Part shown: positions 8,701 through 15,622 of the stretch, one piece after another
Numbering within the stretch: the stretch's first letter is position 1
Layout of the letters: each line of letters begins with the position of its first letter
Source of the DNA: Deltaproteobacteria bacterium
GTDB taxonomy: Bacteria; Desulfobacterota; Desulfarculia; Adiutricales; JAGVGV01
DNA: 21,978 nucleotides
Assembly: GCA_015233515.1 (NCBI GenBank)
Contig: JADFXS010000023.1
Span: 1-21,978 of the forward strand
Reading direction: 5' to 3'
The notes under the pieces: model-generated
Told to the model about the DNA's origin: nothing
What the model saw: the letters and a program-made list of their open reading frames with translations, nothing else
Databases searched by the model: none
Position numbers and translations under genes: made by a program

Positions 8701-9069
8701 TTATGAGACCGTGAGCCTGATCATGGCTCCATCCTTGATCTGTTTAAAAATTTGAGACGACCCCGAAATCCGTCCGATAATGTTGACCGCGGAAGCCGGT
8801 CGGATTTCTCCCGGGCCGCTGATGGGGGTGGGGCCGAAAAATATGCAAAAGGCGCGGCCTGTAGGCCAGTACCCCAGATCGCCGGCCGAAACAAGCTCAC
8901 TGGCGGTATGGTCCAAACTTTGGCGGACCGGGATTTCAAAATAAATTTCGTCTCCCCAGGTCATGGCTTCACTCTGCCAAGGCAAGGAGCTGTAAACAGC
9001 CCTGGCGGTGGGAGTATCGGCCAGTTCGGCCTCGGCTTTTACCGGTCCGGCTTCAATTAATATTTTCAT
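8701..9069 (-). CDS. Cyclophilin-like fold protein (TM1367 type)
   Basis: A 122-residue protein matching the compact cyclophilin-like barrel family typified by Thermotoga maritima TM1367. Recognisable family segments are TWGDEIYFEIPV (about residues 37-48), GDLGYWPTGRAFCIFFGPTP (63-82), PASAVNIIGRI (90-100) and the C-terminal IKDGAMIRL. Members share the fold of peptidyl-prolyl isomerases but lack the canonical active-site residues, and their function is unknown. A GGAGG lies 8 nt before ATG 9069. It sits 32 nt after the deoxyhypusine-synthase-like gene and 18 nt before the FmdB gene, apparently in one operon. Confidence 0.85.
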   Translation of the reverse strand: MKILIEAGPVKAEAELADTPTARAVYSSLPWQSEAMTWGDEIYFEIPVRQSLDHTASELVSAGDLGYWPTGRAFCIFFGPTPISGPGEIRPASAVNIIGRISGSSQIFKQIKDGAMIRLTVS

Positions 9070-9101
9070 CCACCTGCCCTCCGAGCAACCCTGATTATAT
9101 A

Positions 9102-10064
9102 TTAATCATGAACTAGAGGTTCTTCAATACGTTCGATCACCGCCGCGGCCAATAGCGGAAACATGATTTCATGATGCCCGATCAGATAATATCCTTGGCC
9201 GCCTTCCAAGGTGGGTCTCTGGACGATGTTTACTTGAGGCCGGTAGTGGCGCATGAAATCCATATTGATGGTCGTGAGGTTGGGCAAAGGATGTCCGAGG
9301 TTGCGGACCAGGGTCAAGGCTTTCAGAAAAACCTCGGGTATGATGACCGCCGATCCCAGGTTGATGAAGACGCCATGGTCCAACGTGGCGACGGCGGCGC
9401 AAAACGTGCGGAAATCGGTCATGGAAGCTTGCCCGATGGCGGCCCCGTCGGCTTGGGGATGGATGTGGTAGACGTCGGTCCCCAAGGCTACGTGGACAGT
9501 GATGGGGATGTCCAGGCTGACCGCGGAAGCAAACAGGCTATGTTGCCCATAGGGACAAGCGGTGGACAGCAATCGCCGGCCCAAGGCCTGGCCCAAACCG
9601 ATATCGGATTGACGGGCTTCCTGGGCGGCGGTATTGATCAGCTCATTGGCTTCCCGCCCCATGCCGAAGTTGCCTGTGCCAAGAGTCGCGGCCACATCTT
9701 CGCTGGTGGATCCGATCATAGCCACTTCAGTGTCGTGAACCATGACCGAACCGTTAACCGCCAGGAGAGAGATAACTCCTCGGCGCATCAGATCGATGAT
9801 GAGCGGCGACAGACCGACTTTGACCGGATGGCCGCCCATGGCCAGAATGATGGTTCGGCGATCACGTACGGCGCGGACAATGTTGTTAACGGCTTGCCGA
9901 AAATCCCCGGCGGCGAGAATATCTGGAAGTCGGTCGAAAAAATCGGCCAGTGAGCCGTCCTTGCTCCAAGGACGGGCAAAATGGTAGTGGCTGACCTTGC
10001 TGCGCCGATCCTTGATGGAATAGACGGTCAGATTGGTGGTATCCAGCGGGGGAAATTTGGTCAT
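9102..10064 (-). CDS. Deoxyhypusine-synthase-like protein of unknown function, coupled to gmhA
   Basis: A 320-residue protein with the general layout of the deoxyhypusine synthase superfamily. A nucleotide-binding-like glycine segment (ILAMGGHPVKVGLSP) leads into IIDLMRRGVISLLAVNGSVMVHDTE, which resembles the early Rossmann part of that fold. VFINLGSAVIIPEVF is in the middle. The C-terminal HHEIMFPLLAAAVIE resembles the family's (A)D(A/S)xxxFPLLxA block. The family's catalytic Lys region is not obvious, and bacteria lack the eIF5A substrate, so the reaction is unknown; an NAD-dependent step is only a guess. I chose ATG 10064 because it overlaps the gmhA stop (ATGA); upstream in-frame starts would lie inside gmhA. 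The tight coupling suggests a role linked to heptose or lipopolysaccharide metabolism. Confidence 0.8.
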   Translation of the reverse strand: MTKFPPLDTTNLTVYSIKDRRSKVSHYHFARPWSKDGSLADFFDRLPDILAAGDFRQAVNNIVRAVRDRRTIILAMGGHPVKVGLSPLIIDLMRRGVISLLAVNGSVMVHDTEVAMIGSTSEDVAATLGTGNFGMGREANELINTAAQEARQSDIGLGQALGRRLLSTACPYGQHSLFASAVSLDIPITVHVALGTDVYHIHPQADGAAIGQASMTDFRTFCAAVATLDHGVFINLGSAVIIPEVFLKALTLVRNLGHPLPNLTTINMDFMRHYRPQVNIVQRPTLEGGQGYYLIGHHEIMFPLLAAAVIERIEEPLVHD

Positions 10065-10651
10065 TGGAAAATAACCTCTCCAGGCCGTTGGAACAACACG
10101 TAATCCACCAGATAGCAAATTATATGGCCGATAGTGATATGGACTTCCTGGATTCGCGGGGTGACCGTGCTTGGGACTTCCAGCACAATATCCGCCAGAT
10201 TTTTCAGTTCACCGCCGCTGGCGCCGGTCATGGCCAGAGTTTTCAGCCCCAGGGTTCGTGCGGTATGCAAGGCGTTGATCACGTTGGTCGAGCGACCGCT
10301 GGTGGAAATACCCCAGGCCACGTCCCCTGACCGGCCTAACGCTTTGAGCTGTTTGGCGAACACGTCATTAAAACTATAATCGTTAGTTACAGCGGTGAGA
10401 ACGGAAGTGTCCGTGGTCAGAGCCAGGGCCGGCAAGGGCGGTCGATCGATTTGAAATCGGTTGATGAATTCGGCGGCTAGATGCTGAGCGTCAGCCGCTG
10501 AGCCGCCGTTGCCGAAAATGAATAACCGGCCGCTGCGAGCAAATGAAGTCGCGACCATTTCCGCGGCGTGTATGATAGGTTCGGCCAGACTCTGCGACTC
10601 CACCATGAGACGGGCACTATCGGCCAAGATGGCAAGAACCCTTTCCTTCAC
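10061..10651 (-). CDS. gmhA: Sedoheptulose-7-phosphate isomerase (phosphoheptose isomerase)
   Basis: Cytoplasmic isomerase converting sedoheptulose 7-phosphate to D-glycero-D-manno-heptose 7-phosphate, the first step to the heptoses of the lipopolysaccharide inner core. SIS-domain signatures are clear: FGNGGSAADAQHLAAEF (residues 46-62, with the metal- and substrate-binding His57 and Glu61), ISTSGRSTNV (115-124) and TPRIQEVHI (164-172). At 196 residues the length is normal for the family. The start is GTG 10651, supported by AGGAGG five nucleotides upstream. It is the first gene of the minus-strand run, with its own promoter upstream, and its TGA overlaps the ATG of the next gene. Presence of the pathway indicates a heptose-containing outer membrane. 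Confidence 0.96.
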   Translation of the reverse strand: MKERVLAILADSARLMVESQSLAEPIIHAAEMVATSFARSGRLFIFGNGGSAADAQHLAAEFINRFQIDRPPLPALALTTDTSVLTAVTNDYSFNDVFAKQLKALGRSGDVAWGISTSGRSTNVINALHTARTLGLKTLAMTGASGGELKNLADIVLEVPSTVTPRIQEVHITIGHIICYLVDYVLFQRPGEVIFQ

Positions 10652-10738
10652 TTCGGCCTCCTGAAGATAACCTTTTGAGCTAATATACGGAAAATCATGT
10701 TATTTCAAGTAGTCTGCAACATAATTCTTAGTGCCCCG

Positions 10739-10767
10739 CTTTTATTACATCAAGAGGTTTTTGTCAA
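10739..10767 (-). promoter_or_regulatory. Sigma-70-type promoter for the gmhA operon
   Basis: On the minus strand a perfect -35 TTGACA (10767-10762) is followed by a 17-nt spacer and a -10-like TAAAAG (10744-10739). Transcription would begin near 10732 and give a leader of about 80 nt before the gmhA GTG. It is the only strong candidate in front of the seven-gene minus-strand run. Confidence 0.6.
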
Positions 10768-10856
10768 CTTATAGCTTCCTGGAGCCGATTGTCAGGCAAC
10801 CAGGGGGACTCAAGCATCCAAGGCACTATTTTTTTTACAAAATTCTACTTTTTTTC

Positions 10857-10886
10857 TTGCCATCCTGGAAAAATCTATGCTACCAT
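10857..10886 (+). promoter_or_regulatory. Promoter upstream of the HU leader region
   Basis: TTGCCA (10857-10862), an 18-nt spacer and TACCAT (10881-10886), preceded by AT-rich runs (T8 and T7 tracts at about 10829-10855) that could act as an UP element. Predicted start near 10893, about 227 nt before the HU ATG. It is divergent from the gmhA promoter. Confidence 0.5.
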
Positions 10887-10892
10887 TGAATT

Positions 10893-11100
10893 ACCTAAGA
10901 TTATTCGTTGTCATAACCTTGTAAATGCCGGGTCTCTGAATGATGTTTCCCCTGGGGTTACTCAATTCGGGATGTTTAGTGGGGTCGGAAAGGTTCATGA
11001 CTCAACAGCGCATGGTTTTCCGATGCGCGACTTCTGCCAACGTGATTGGTTTCCGCGGGTTTTATTGATCCCGGCCACAGTGGTGGCTTATATTATTTTC
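10893..11100 (+). ncRNA. Candidate structured RNA: small RNA or long HU leader
   Basis: About 200 nt between the upstream promoter and HU carry no plausible protein but several inverted repeats. GCCGGG (10927-10932) pairs with CCCGGC (11070-11075). TTTCC (10946-10950) pairs with GGAAA (10987-10991). GCGCAT pairs with ATGCGC across a short pyrimidine-rich loop (about 11008-11028), and CCAA with TTGG (11037-11048). The element ends with GCCAC-AGTG-GTGGC (11074-11087) followed by the T-rich TTATATTATTTT, which resembles a weak intrinsic terminator. It does not match tmRNA, SRP RNA or RNase P RNA as I know them; a 6S-like RNA cannot be ruled out by eye. It may simply be an untranslated leader. 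Confidence 0.3.
11065..11094 (+). promoter_or_regulatory. Possible proximal HU promoter
   Basis: TTGATC (11065-11070), an 18-nt spacer and TATATT (11089-11094). It would start transcription near 11102 and give a very short leader just ahead of GGAGG at 11110-11114. It overlaps the terminator-like hairpin at 11074-11087, so only one of the two readings may be real. Confidence 0.35.
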
Positions 11101-11119
11101 TCTCAGAGTGGAGGGAATT

Positions 11120-11392
11120 ATGACTAAAGCCGAATTGATCACCGCCATCGCCACTGATGCGGAAATGACTAAAGCCAACGCCGAGAAGATTTTGAACGCC
11201 TTTCTGAATAATGTGAGCAAAGTCTTGAAAAAGGATGGCAAGCTCACCTTGACCGGATTCGGGACCTTTGAAGTGATCAAGCGCCAGAAACGCAAGGGAC
11301 GCAATCCCCAAACCGGTGAACCCATAGTCATCAAGGCTCACAAAGTCGTCAAATTCCGTCCGGGAAAAGGTTTGCGCGAAAAAGTCAAATAG
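11120..11392 (+). CDS. hup: HU family nucleoid DNA-binding protein
   Basis: A 90-residue histone-like protein. It starts MTKAELITAIATDAEMTKANAEKIL-type (two N-terminal helices), continues with the dimer-core segment LTGFGTFEVIKRQKRKGRNPQTGE, then the DNA-intercalating NPQTGEPI arm and VKFRPGKGLREKVK. Pro within the arm and the GFGTF signature are diagnostic of HU/IHF proteins; with no paired subunit nearby I call it HU-like rather than IHF. The ATG at 11120 has GGAGGG about 5 nt upstream; an in-frame GTG at 11108 would place that site inside the gene. It faces the convergent amrB, with a strong hairpin between them. Confidence 0.96.
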   Translation: MTKAELITAIATDAEMTKANAEKILNAFLNNVSKVLKKDGKLTLTGFGTFEVIKRQKRKGRNPQTGEPIVIKAHKVVKFRPGKGLREKVK

Positions 11393-11535
11393 CTGGTCAA
11401 TCGTTCCGGTTTTTAGTCAGTTGCGGAAACTTTGATCGTCCATATGAATGGGTGGACATACGGACGAACGCATTCCCTGTAGCTTACCGAGTGGTTAGCT
11501 AGCCAAAATCAAAATACGATCATTTCCGACATGTC

Positions 11536-11569
11536 GAAGATTCTCCGCAGCTTGCTGCGGGGAATCTTC
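11536..11569. terminator. Long hairpin between convergent HU and amrB
   Basis: A 15-bp stem (GAAGATTCTCCGCAG with CTGCGGGGAATCTTC, one G-T wobble) encloses a CTTG tetraloop. In the plus direction a run of seven T follows at 11581-11587, but 11 nt after the stem, so it is not a textbook intrinsic terminator. It may work as a bidirectional transcript end or may be a REP-like dispersed repeat; only one copy is in this window. Confidence 0.45.
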
Positions 11570-11592
11570 AATGACGGTGCTTTTTTTATAGA

Positions 11593-12864
11593 TCAAGGGA
11601 AAACCAAGCCGGCGTAAGAAACCAGACCCTGACCGGAAGGATCGACCCATTGGTCATATTTCAGTAGTTCTCCCTGGGGGCCGTCCAATAGTCGTAAGAG
11701 AGTGTATATGGACGCTAACCCACAAACGCGAGTGCGATCGCGGTTTATCATGACCTGTCGATAAAGAGACCGGAAATCTCCTTTAACCACGTTATCCAAC
11801 AGGGCTGAATCACAGGCTTCAATTTCCGAGGCGACCAGGCCGGAAACCAGTTCTTGATCGCCGAACTGCGGACCCACGTGAGATAAGTCCGCACTGGCAA
11901 CGACCATCACTCTTTTTCCGGCCCCAGCCCACTTCGCCAAGGCTTCCTTCAAAACCAAGATCGCTTCTTCATAAGGAGCGCAATCTTCCGGGGTAAGTCC
12001 CTGTATGATGAGTTCATGGAAGGAACCGCATAACAAGGGCAAAAACGTCATTTCTTCAGATCGGCTGAAACGACCCATCAGCCAGACCGTCTGGAATTCC
12101 ACGGAATGCTCGCTCTTGTGAACATACTCGTCCGCCATGATGTTCGATCCCAGACGATCAACCAGTTCTCCGGCCAGGTCTGGTTGGCACCGGGCCGGTC
12201 CCCAGGGCGTGGCAAAATCTTTTCGGCATAAGGCTAACAGGTTTTTTGTTCTCGTGTGAGCCGTTCCCAGGATGACGGCGACGTCCGGAGGTTGATGGGG
12301 AGGCGTTTGCCTATAAGCCCAGGCATAGCACGGACCTCCGCGGCTGAAATCGATATGCGGTGCAATCAGGCCCCTGGGCGGTTCATGGACTTCGGCCGCG
12401 AGAGTCTGGCCCGGTCCGGAAGGGTGATGATAATATTCGTCCATCTGCCGCAATAAGGCGTCGGGTTCGGCAGCATAGGCCTGTCCGGCCAGTATGGCCG
12501 GGCGGACCTTGGCCAGGGCAAAGGTTTCCAGTTCCTTGATCATGAAGCTATCGAACGTTTCACCTTCCAAAAATAGTTTTTCGTCCAACACTTTGACTAA
12601 GGCCAGGATTTTTTCCAGGTCGATTATTTGCCCATGAGCTCTGAATATAGCCGATTGAATGTCCCTCAGGTCGTTTGTCCCGTCAAAAAGAGGCAAGATG
12701 GCCATGACCGCTGGTGACAGCCAGATCACCTCCGGGGCCAAGCGTTCGGGGTCGCGCAAAACCACGGCCTCCTGTTGGTTATCCCGGACCGGAAAAACTT
12801 CCACTGGACGAATCTTGGGCATCCAAAGCCACCCCTTGTCGGGCTTACTCGATTCTGATATCAT
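11593..12864 (-). CDS. amrB: AmmeMemoRadiSam system protein B (Memo-like) with N-terminal extension
   Basis: A 423-residue protein whose C-terminal part (from about residue 163) is a Memo-family domain related to extradiol dioxygenases. Putative metal-site blocks are APHIDFSRGG (His170), LGTAHT (His203), SEHSVEFQ (251-258) and SADLSHVG (Asp326, His329), in positions matching human MEMO1. The first 150 residues are an extension with a segment (VIWLSPAVMAILPLFDGTNDLRDI, read in two parts around residues 47-70) that looks like a PqqD-like winged helix; this is my interpretation. The reaction of the system is unknown. AmrS, the radical SAM partner, is encoded 10.5 kb away at the window's left edge. 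ATG 12864 has AAAGGA about 10 nt upstream. It is divergent from the dnaJ-like gene with 55 nt between them. Confidence 0.88.
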   Translation of the reverse strand: MISESSKPDKGWLWMPKIRPVEVFPVRDNQQEAVVLRDPERLAPEVIWLSPAVMAILPLFDGTNDLRDIQSAIFRAHGQIIDLEKILALVKVLDEKLFLEGETFDSFMIKELETFALAKVRPAILAGQAYAAEPDALLRQMDEYYHHPSGPGQTLAAEVHEPPRGLIAPHIDFSRGGPCYAWAYRQTPPHQPPDVAVILGTAHTRTKNLLALCRKDFATPWGPARCQPDLAGELVDRLGSNIMADEYVHKSEHSVEFQTVWLMGRFSRSEEMTFLPLLCGSFHELIIQGLTPEDCAPYEEAILVLKEALAKWAGAGKRVMVVASADLSHVGPQFGDQELVSGLVASEIEACDSALLDNVVKGDFRSLYRQVMINRDRTRVCGLASIYTLLRLLDGPQGELLKYDQWVDPSGQGLVSYAGLVFP

Positions 12865-12919
12865 TTTCGCTACATCCTTTGGTCCGAAAACTTAATAGGT
12901 CCAAACCGCCGTAATTATT

Positions 12920-13834
12920 ATGAGACAGTTAAAAGATTATTACCACATCCTGGGTGTGGAAAGAAGCGCTCCGGCTGAAGATATCAAAAAAGCTTACCGC
13001 AAGTTGGCGGTACAATTCCATCCCGATCGTAACCCCGGAAACAAGAACGCGGAAGAAAAGTTTAAATTGATCAGCGAGTCGTATGCCGTATTGATCGATC
13101 CTGATAAACGGAATAAATACGACCAAGCCTTTATGGCTCAGCCTGGCCCGCGACCGGGACCAAGACCCGGAACACATTCCACTCAAACCGGAACCCAAGC
13201 CGGCCCTCAGACTGAAAATCAAAACGGATTTACCTACTCACAGGAAGAAATCTTCAAGGAGTTTTTCGCCAGCGCTTTAGCCCGGCAGGCTTTTAGTGAT
13301 TTGGCCAAGGAACTTAACAAAGCCGGTGTTCGTTTTGACGAACATTTTTTTGATCGGGTTTTTTTTGGCGGCAAAGGATTTTTCTTTGGCGGGGTTTTTT
13401 TTACCGGACCCTTCGGCGGCCGGGTTCAACGGGATGTGGGGCCGGACTATAAGACTTCCTTATCCGCCGAAGCCCAAGCCAAACGTAAGGCTGCTCCGGC
13501 GCCTGAAGTCCGGTCCAAGGTGGAATCCGATAACTGGTTGAAGCGGCTGGGGCGCGGAGTTAAAAGTACCGCCCGGGAATTGTTGGGTCCATCGGAAATC
13601 AAACCCGGCCTGAGTCCGGGAGACGTCAATTTCAATTTGACTGTGACCGCGGAACAGGCGCGAAATGGGGCCAAGCTTGAAGTGACCTTTCAACGGGACA
13701 GCGGCAAGCAACGGGTTTCCGTTAAAATTCCTCCCGGGACCGTAAACGGGGCCAAGCTTCGCTTGAAACAGATGGGTCGTCTTGCGGCCGACGGGCAAAT
13801 AGGGGATTTATTTCTACACATAAAAGTGCTGTGA
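12920..13834 (+). CDS. DnaJ-like (CbpA-type) co-chaperone
   Basis: Hsp40-type protein that would stimulate the ATPase of DnaK. The J domain occupies residues 1-70, with [28 protein letters not shown] (HPD at 34-36) and a YDQ end. A Pro/Gly/Thr-rich linker (about 73-100) and a helical middle follow, then a Gly/Phe-rich stretch ([14 protein letters not shown], about 149-163). The last 85 residues have the DnaJ C-terminal substrate-binding pattern (DVNFNLTVT…[15 protein letters not shown]…GDLFLHIKV). The zinc-finger Cys repeats of true DnaJ are absent. Only one C-terminal beta-domain is evident where CbpA has two, and the Gly/Phe-rich stretch is displaced from the J domain. No good Shine-Dalgarno sequence precedes ATG 12920. 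The Sfum_1244-like gene follows after 62 nt. Confidence 0.9.
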   Translation: MRQLKDYYHILGVERSAPAEDIKKAYRKLAVQFHPDRNPGNKNAEEKFKLISESYAVLIDPDKRNKYDQAFMAQPGPRPGPRPGTHSTQTGTQAGPQTENQNGFTYSQEEIFKEFFASALARQAFSDLAKELNKAGVRFDEHFFDRVFFGGKGFFFGGVFFTGPFGGRVQRDVGPDYKTSLSAEAQAKRKAAPAPEVRSKVESDNWLKRLGRGVKSTARELLGPSEIKPGLSPGDVNFNLTVTAEQARNGAKLEVTFQRDSGKQRVSVKIPPGTVNGAKLRLKQMGRLAADGQIGDLFLHIKVL

Positions 13835-13896
13835 ATTGACCCGGAAACAAGGATGAAGGGCCGAGTGGCCGGACTTTTCGCAAATGGTCGGGGATA

Positions 13897-14988
13897 TTGG
13901 AACCATTACCATCGATAATAGACAACCTACGACAACAGGTTATAAGGAATTGCCACCGGTCGGACGCCGATTTTGCCGGGTCTTTTTCATTATGCGGCCT
14001 ATTGTTGCGTCTGCGGGACTACTATAGATGGGAGCACGGTTTCGCGCCATGGACCGAAGTTGACGGCGCCAAGATCCTGGATTGGATCGAACAACGGGAA
14101 GAATGCTGGAGTGACCTGACCGATCGGGAACCTGAACCGTTAATTTGGGGCAAAGATGTCATTAACCCGTTTGAGACCGAAAAGATCAATATTGAGTTGG
14201 CGATCCACCAGTTGTATTACGGGGCCGGATACGCCGCCTTTCTCAAACCGACTTACTTTATAGCCCGGATAATCAGAATCGAACAATTTAAACAATTTCG
14301 GATTATCTATCTGGGGGATGAACTGGCTCGCGATCTATTCACCGCGCCGGCTCAGACTCGAGGACAGGAAATCGTGGCCCGGCGGCAACCCATGACCGCT
14401 TTTTTGTGGGATACTGTTCTTAATGCCGGGGGCCGGCGCCGGCAAGCGGTTGACGCCGCCCTGGCGGAATATCGAATCGATCGTTCAGATTTGGCTCGCC
14501 CGCCTCAGGAATGGACGGACAAGTTTTATCACTTGGTCGACTTGGAAATCGAAGCTTCGGTCTGGCACGAGTATGGTGAAGTGAGCGATCAGGCCTTTCC
14601 TCTGCCGGTGTGGCGCCATCTGATTGCCAATCATCCTCATTCACGATTGGAACTCATGGCCAGGACCATAAAAGATCTCTTGGCCGATACCGGACCTGAC
14701 GGTCGCTTGGCCTTTATCGTGGACGGACAAAGATTAGCCTCCCTGGCCCTGTATCTCGGGCGGCTCGAAGGTCTGCCTCAGCGTCTGTTTCCGGAAATTC
14801 ACCCGGCCTTCGAACGTTTTTTAACCGATCGGAACTGGCAAATAGTGGAAGAGGTCAGAAGAACCGCTTGGGATCGTTTCGTAGGCATGGCTCAAGACAT
14901 GGTCGCCCTGGTTGAGGAATCGGCCGATCGAGCAGACTGGCTCAGCGAGCAGGTTGAAGCCAGGTTTTTTAAACCCTGGGGGTTGTGA
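13897..14988 (+). CDS. Sfum_1244-like family protein of unknown function
   Basis: A 363-residue soluble protein with no signal peptide or membrane segment. Its opening (CHRSDADFAGSFSLCGLLLRLRDYY, read in parts around residues 19-43), the later APWTEVDGAKILDWIEQRE and the block YYGAGYAAFLKPTYF recall what I remember of the Desulfobacterota family named after Syntrophobacter Sfum_1244; that match is from memory. The composition is helix-rich, with many Trp, Tyr and Arg. No catalytic motif is recognisable. The first possible start in the frame is TTG 13897, since the open frame begins after a stop at 13837-13839 and holds no ATG or GTG before it; the ribosome site is weak. It follows the dnaJ-like gene by 62 nt in the same direction, so joint transcription is likely. 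Confidence 0.75.
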   Translation: MEPLPSIIDNLRQQVIRNCHRSDADFAGSFSLCGLLLRLRDYYRWEHGFAPWTEVDGAKILDWIEQREECWSDLTDREPEPLIWGKDVINPFETEKINIELAIHQLYYGAGYAAFLKPTYFIARIIRIEQFKQFRIIYLGDELARDLFTAPAQTRGQEIVARRQPMTAFLWDTVLNAGGRRRQAVDAALAEYRIDRSDLARPPQEWTDKFYHLVDLEIEASVWHEYGEVSDQAFPLPVWRHLIANHPHSRLELMARTIKDLLADTGPDGRLAFIVDGQRLASLALYLGRLEGLPQRLFPEIHPAFERFLTDRNWQIVEEVRRTAWDRFVGMAQDMVALVEESADRADWLSEQVEARFFKPWGL

Positions 14989-15021
14989 AATAGTTGGGAG
15001 CCAGGACAAATCAAAGTTTCC

Positions 15022-15195
15022 ATGGAGGTAATTGCCAAACCGCTCTTTTGGCCCAACTCTTTGTCGGGCCTGTCCGCCGCCGGCGGACTCGATTTGGAAG
15101 CCCGCAAAGTACGTCAGTATTCCCGCGGCTTCGAAATCTGGCCCTCCTTGATCCGGGCCAAAAGTCCCGGTTTGGCAATCGCCTTATATTTGTAA
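15022..15195 (+). CDS. Possible small ORF (57 residues), unrecognised
   Basis: ATG 15022 to TAA 15193-15195 encodes 57 residues, starting MEVIAKPLFWPNSLSGLS. I do not recognise the product. In favour: third codon positions are GC-rich (about two thirds), as in neighbouring genes, and the local composition is gene-like, unlike the AT-rich sequence after it. Against: there is no Shine-Dalgarno sequence, it is short, and other frames here are also partly open. It may be a small gene, a remnant of a decayed gene, or chance. Confidence 0.25.
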   Translation: MEVIAKPLFWPNSLSGLSAAGGLDLEARKVRQYSRGFEIWPSLIRAKSPGLAIALYL

Positions 15196-15622
15196 TGTTT
15201 ATCAGCCTGTTAGCCAAGTTAGTCGTGACGGGAAAATCATAGCCGATCAATTCGATTAAAATGGTGATTTAATAGTATCGAAACAAGGAAATAGTGAGAG
15301 GTCAGCTAAATACAATTGTGCATAAAGTGTGAATAGATAGTTGTACTCATACCGGTCGAACCCGGGCCGACTTGCCGGCTGTCATCACCCTCTCTGAAGT
15401 TTGTGATATTTTATTAATTATTTTACATAGATGAATGAAAGGCCCTTTAAGGCTTGGTATTAATCCGGGAGTGAGCCAACCATAAAAAAGTATTCACAAT
15501 TAAATTGCCGACTGTGAAAAATCACTATACTCCAGTCGCCTGACTGTTGAAAACGTAATAGCGTCTTCGGCGTTTCGCTGTAAGTAACGCACGAGATTCT
15601 CGGAAAAAAGGAGAATTGAGTA
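15196..15622. other. AT-richer intergenic stretch before comB
   Basis: About 430 nt with no convincing ORF, clearly more AT-rich than the genes around it. It holds scattered partial inverted repeats (for example GCCG/CGGC at 15366-15379 and AGCG/CGCT at about 15558-15577) and the likely comB promoter near its end. I see no tRNA, terminator with U-tract or mobile-element signature. Confidence 0.5.
15505..15531 (+). promoter_or_regulatory. Candidate comB promoter with overlapping palindrome
   Basis: TTGCCG (15505-15510) and a good -10 TATACT (15526-15531) are 15 nt apart, slightly short. TGTGA-AAAA-TCAC (15513-15525) lies in the spacer, so a bound regulator would block polymerase. TTCACA (15493-15498) and TGTGAA (15513-15518) also form an inverted repeat. 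The half sites resemble those of the CRP/FNR superfamily, but the spacing is not the usual six bases. Confidence 0.35.

Noticed and set aside
9171..9953. Open frame of 260 codons antisense to the deoxyhypusine-synthase-like gene
   Set aside because: Low-complexity Gly/Asp-rich translation without known motifs, opposite a conserved protein.
10065..10118. Longer N-terminus for the deoxyhypusine-synthase-like protein
   Set aside because: The extra 18 residues lie inside gmhA; the ATGA overlap at 10061-10064 is a better start.
10893..11100. Identification of the HU upstream region as tmRNA, SRP RNA or RNase P RNA
   Set aside because: None of the conserved cores of these RNAs can be found; only a generic structured RNA remains possible.
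14994..15242. 82-codon open frame in the gap after the Sfum_1244-like gene
   Set aside because: Starts with TTG and no ribosome site, composition unlike neighbouring genes, and overlaps the better 57-residue frame.
15350..15367. Sequence ACCGGTCGAACCCGGG resembling a tRNA T-arm
   Set aside because: The loop is six bases and lacks the TTC start, and no anticodon arm or acceptor stem can be placed around it.
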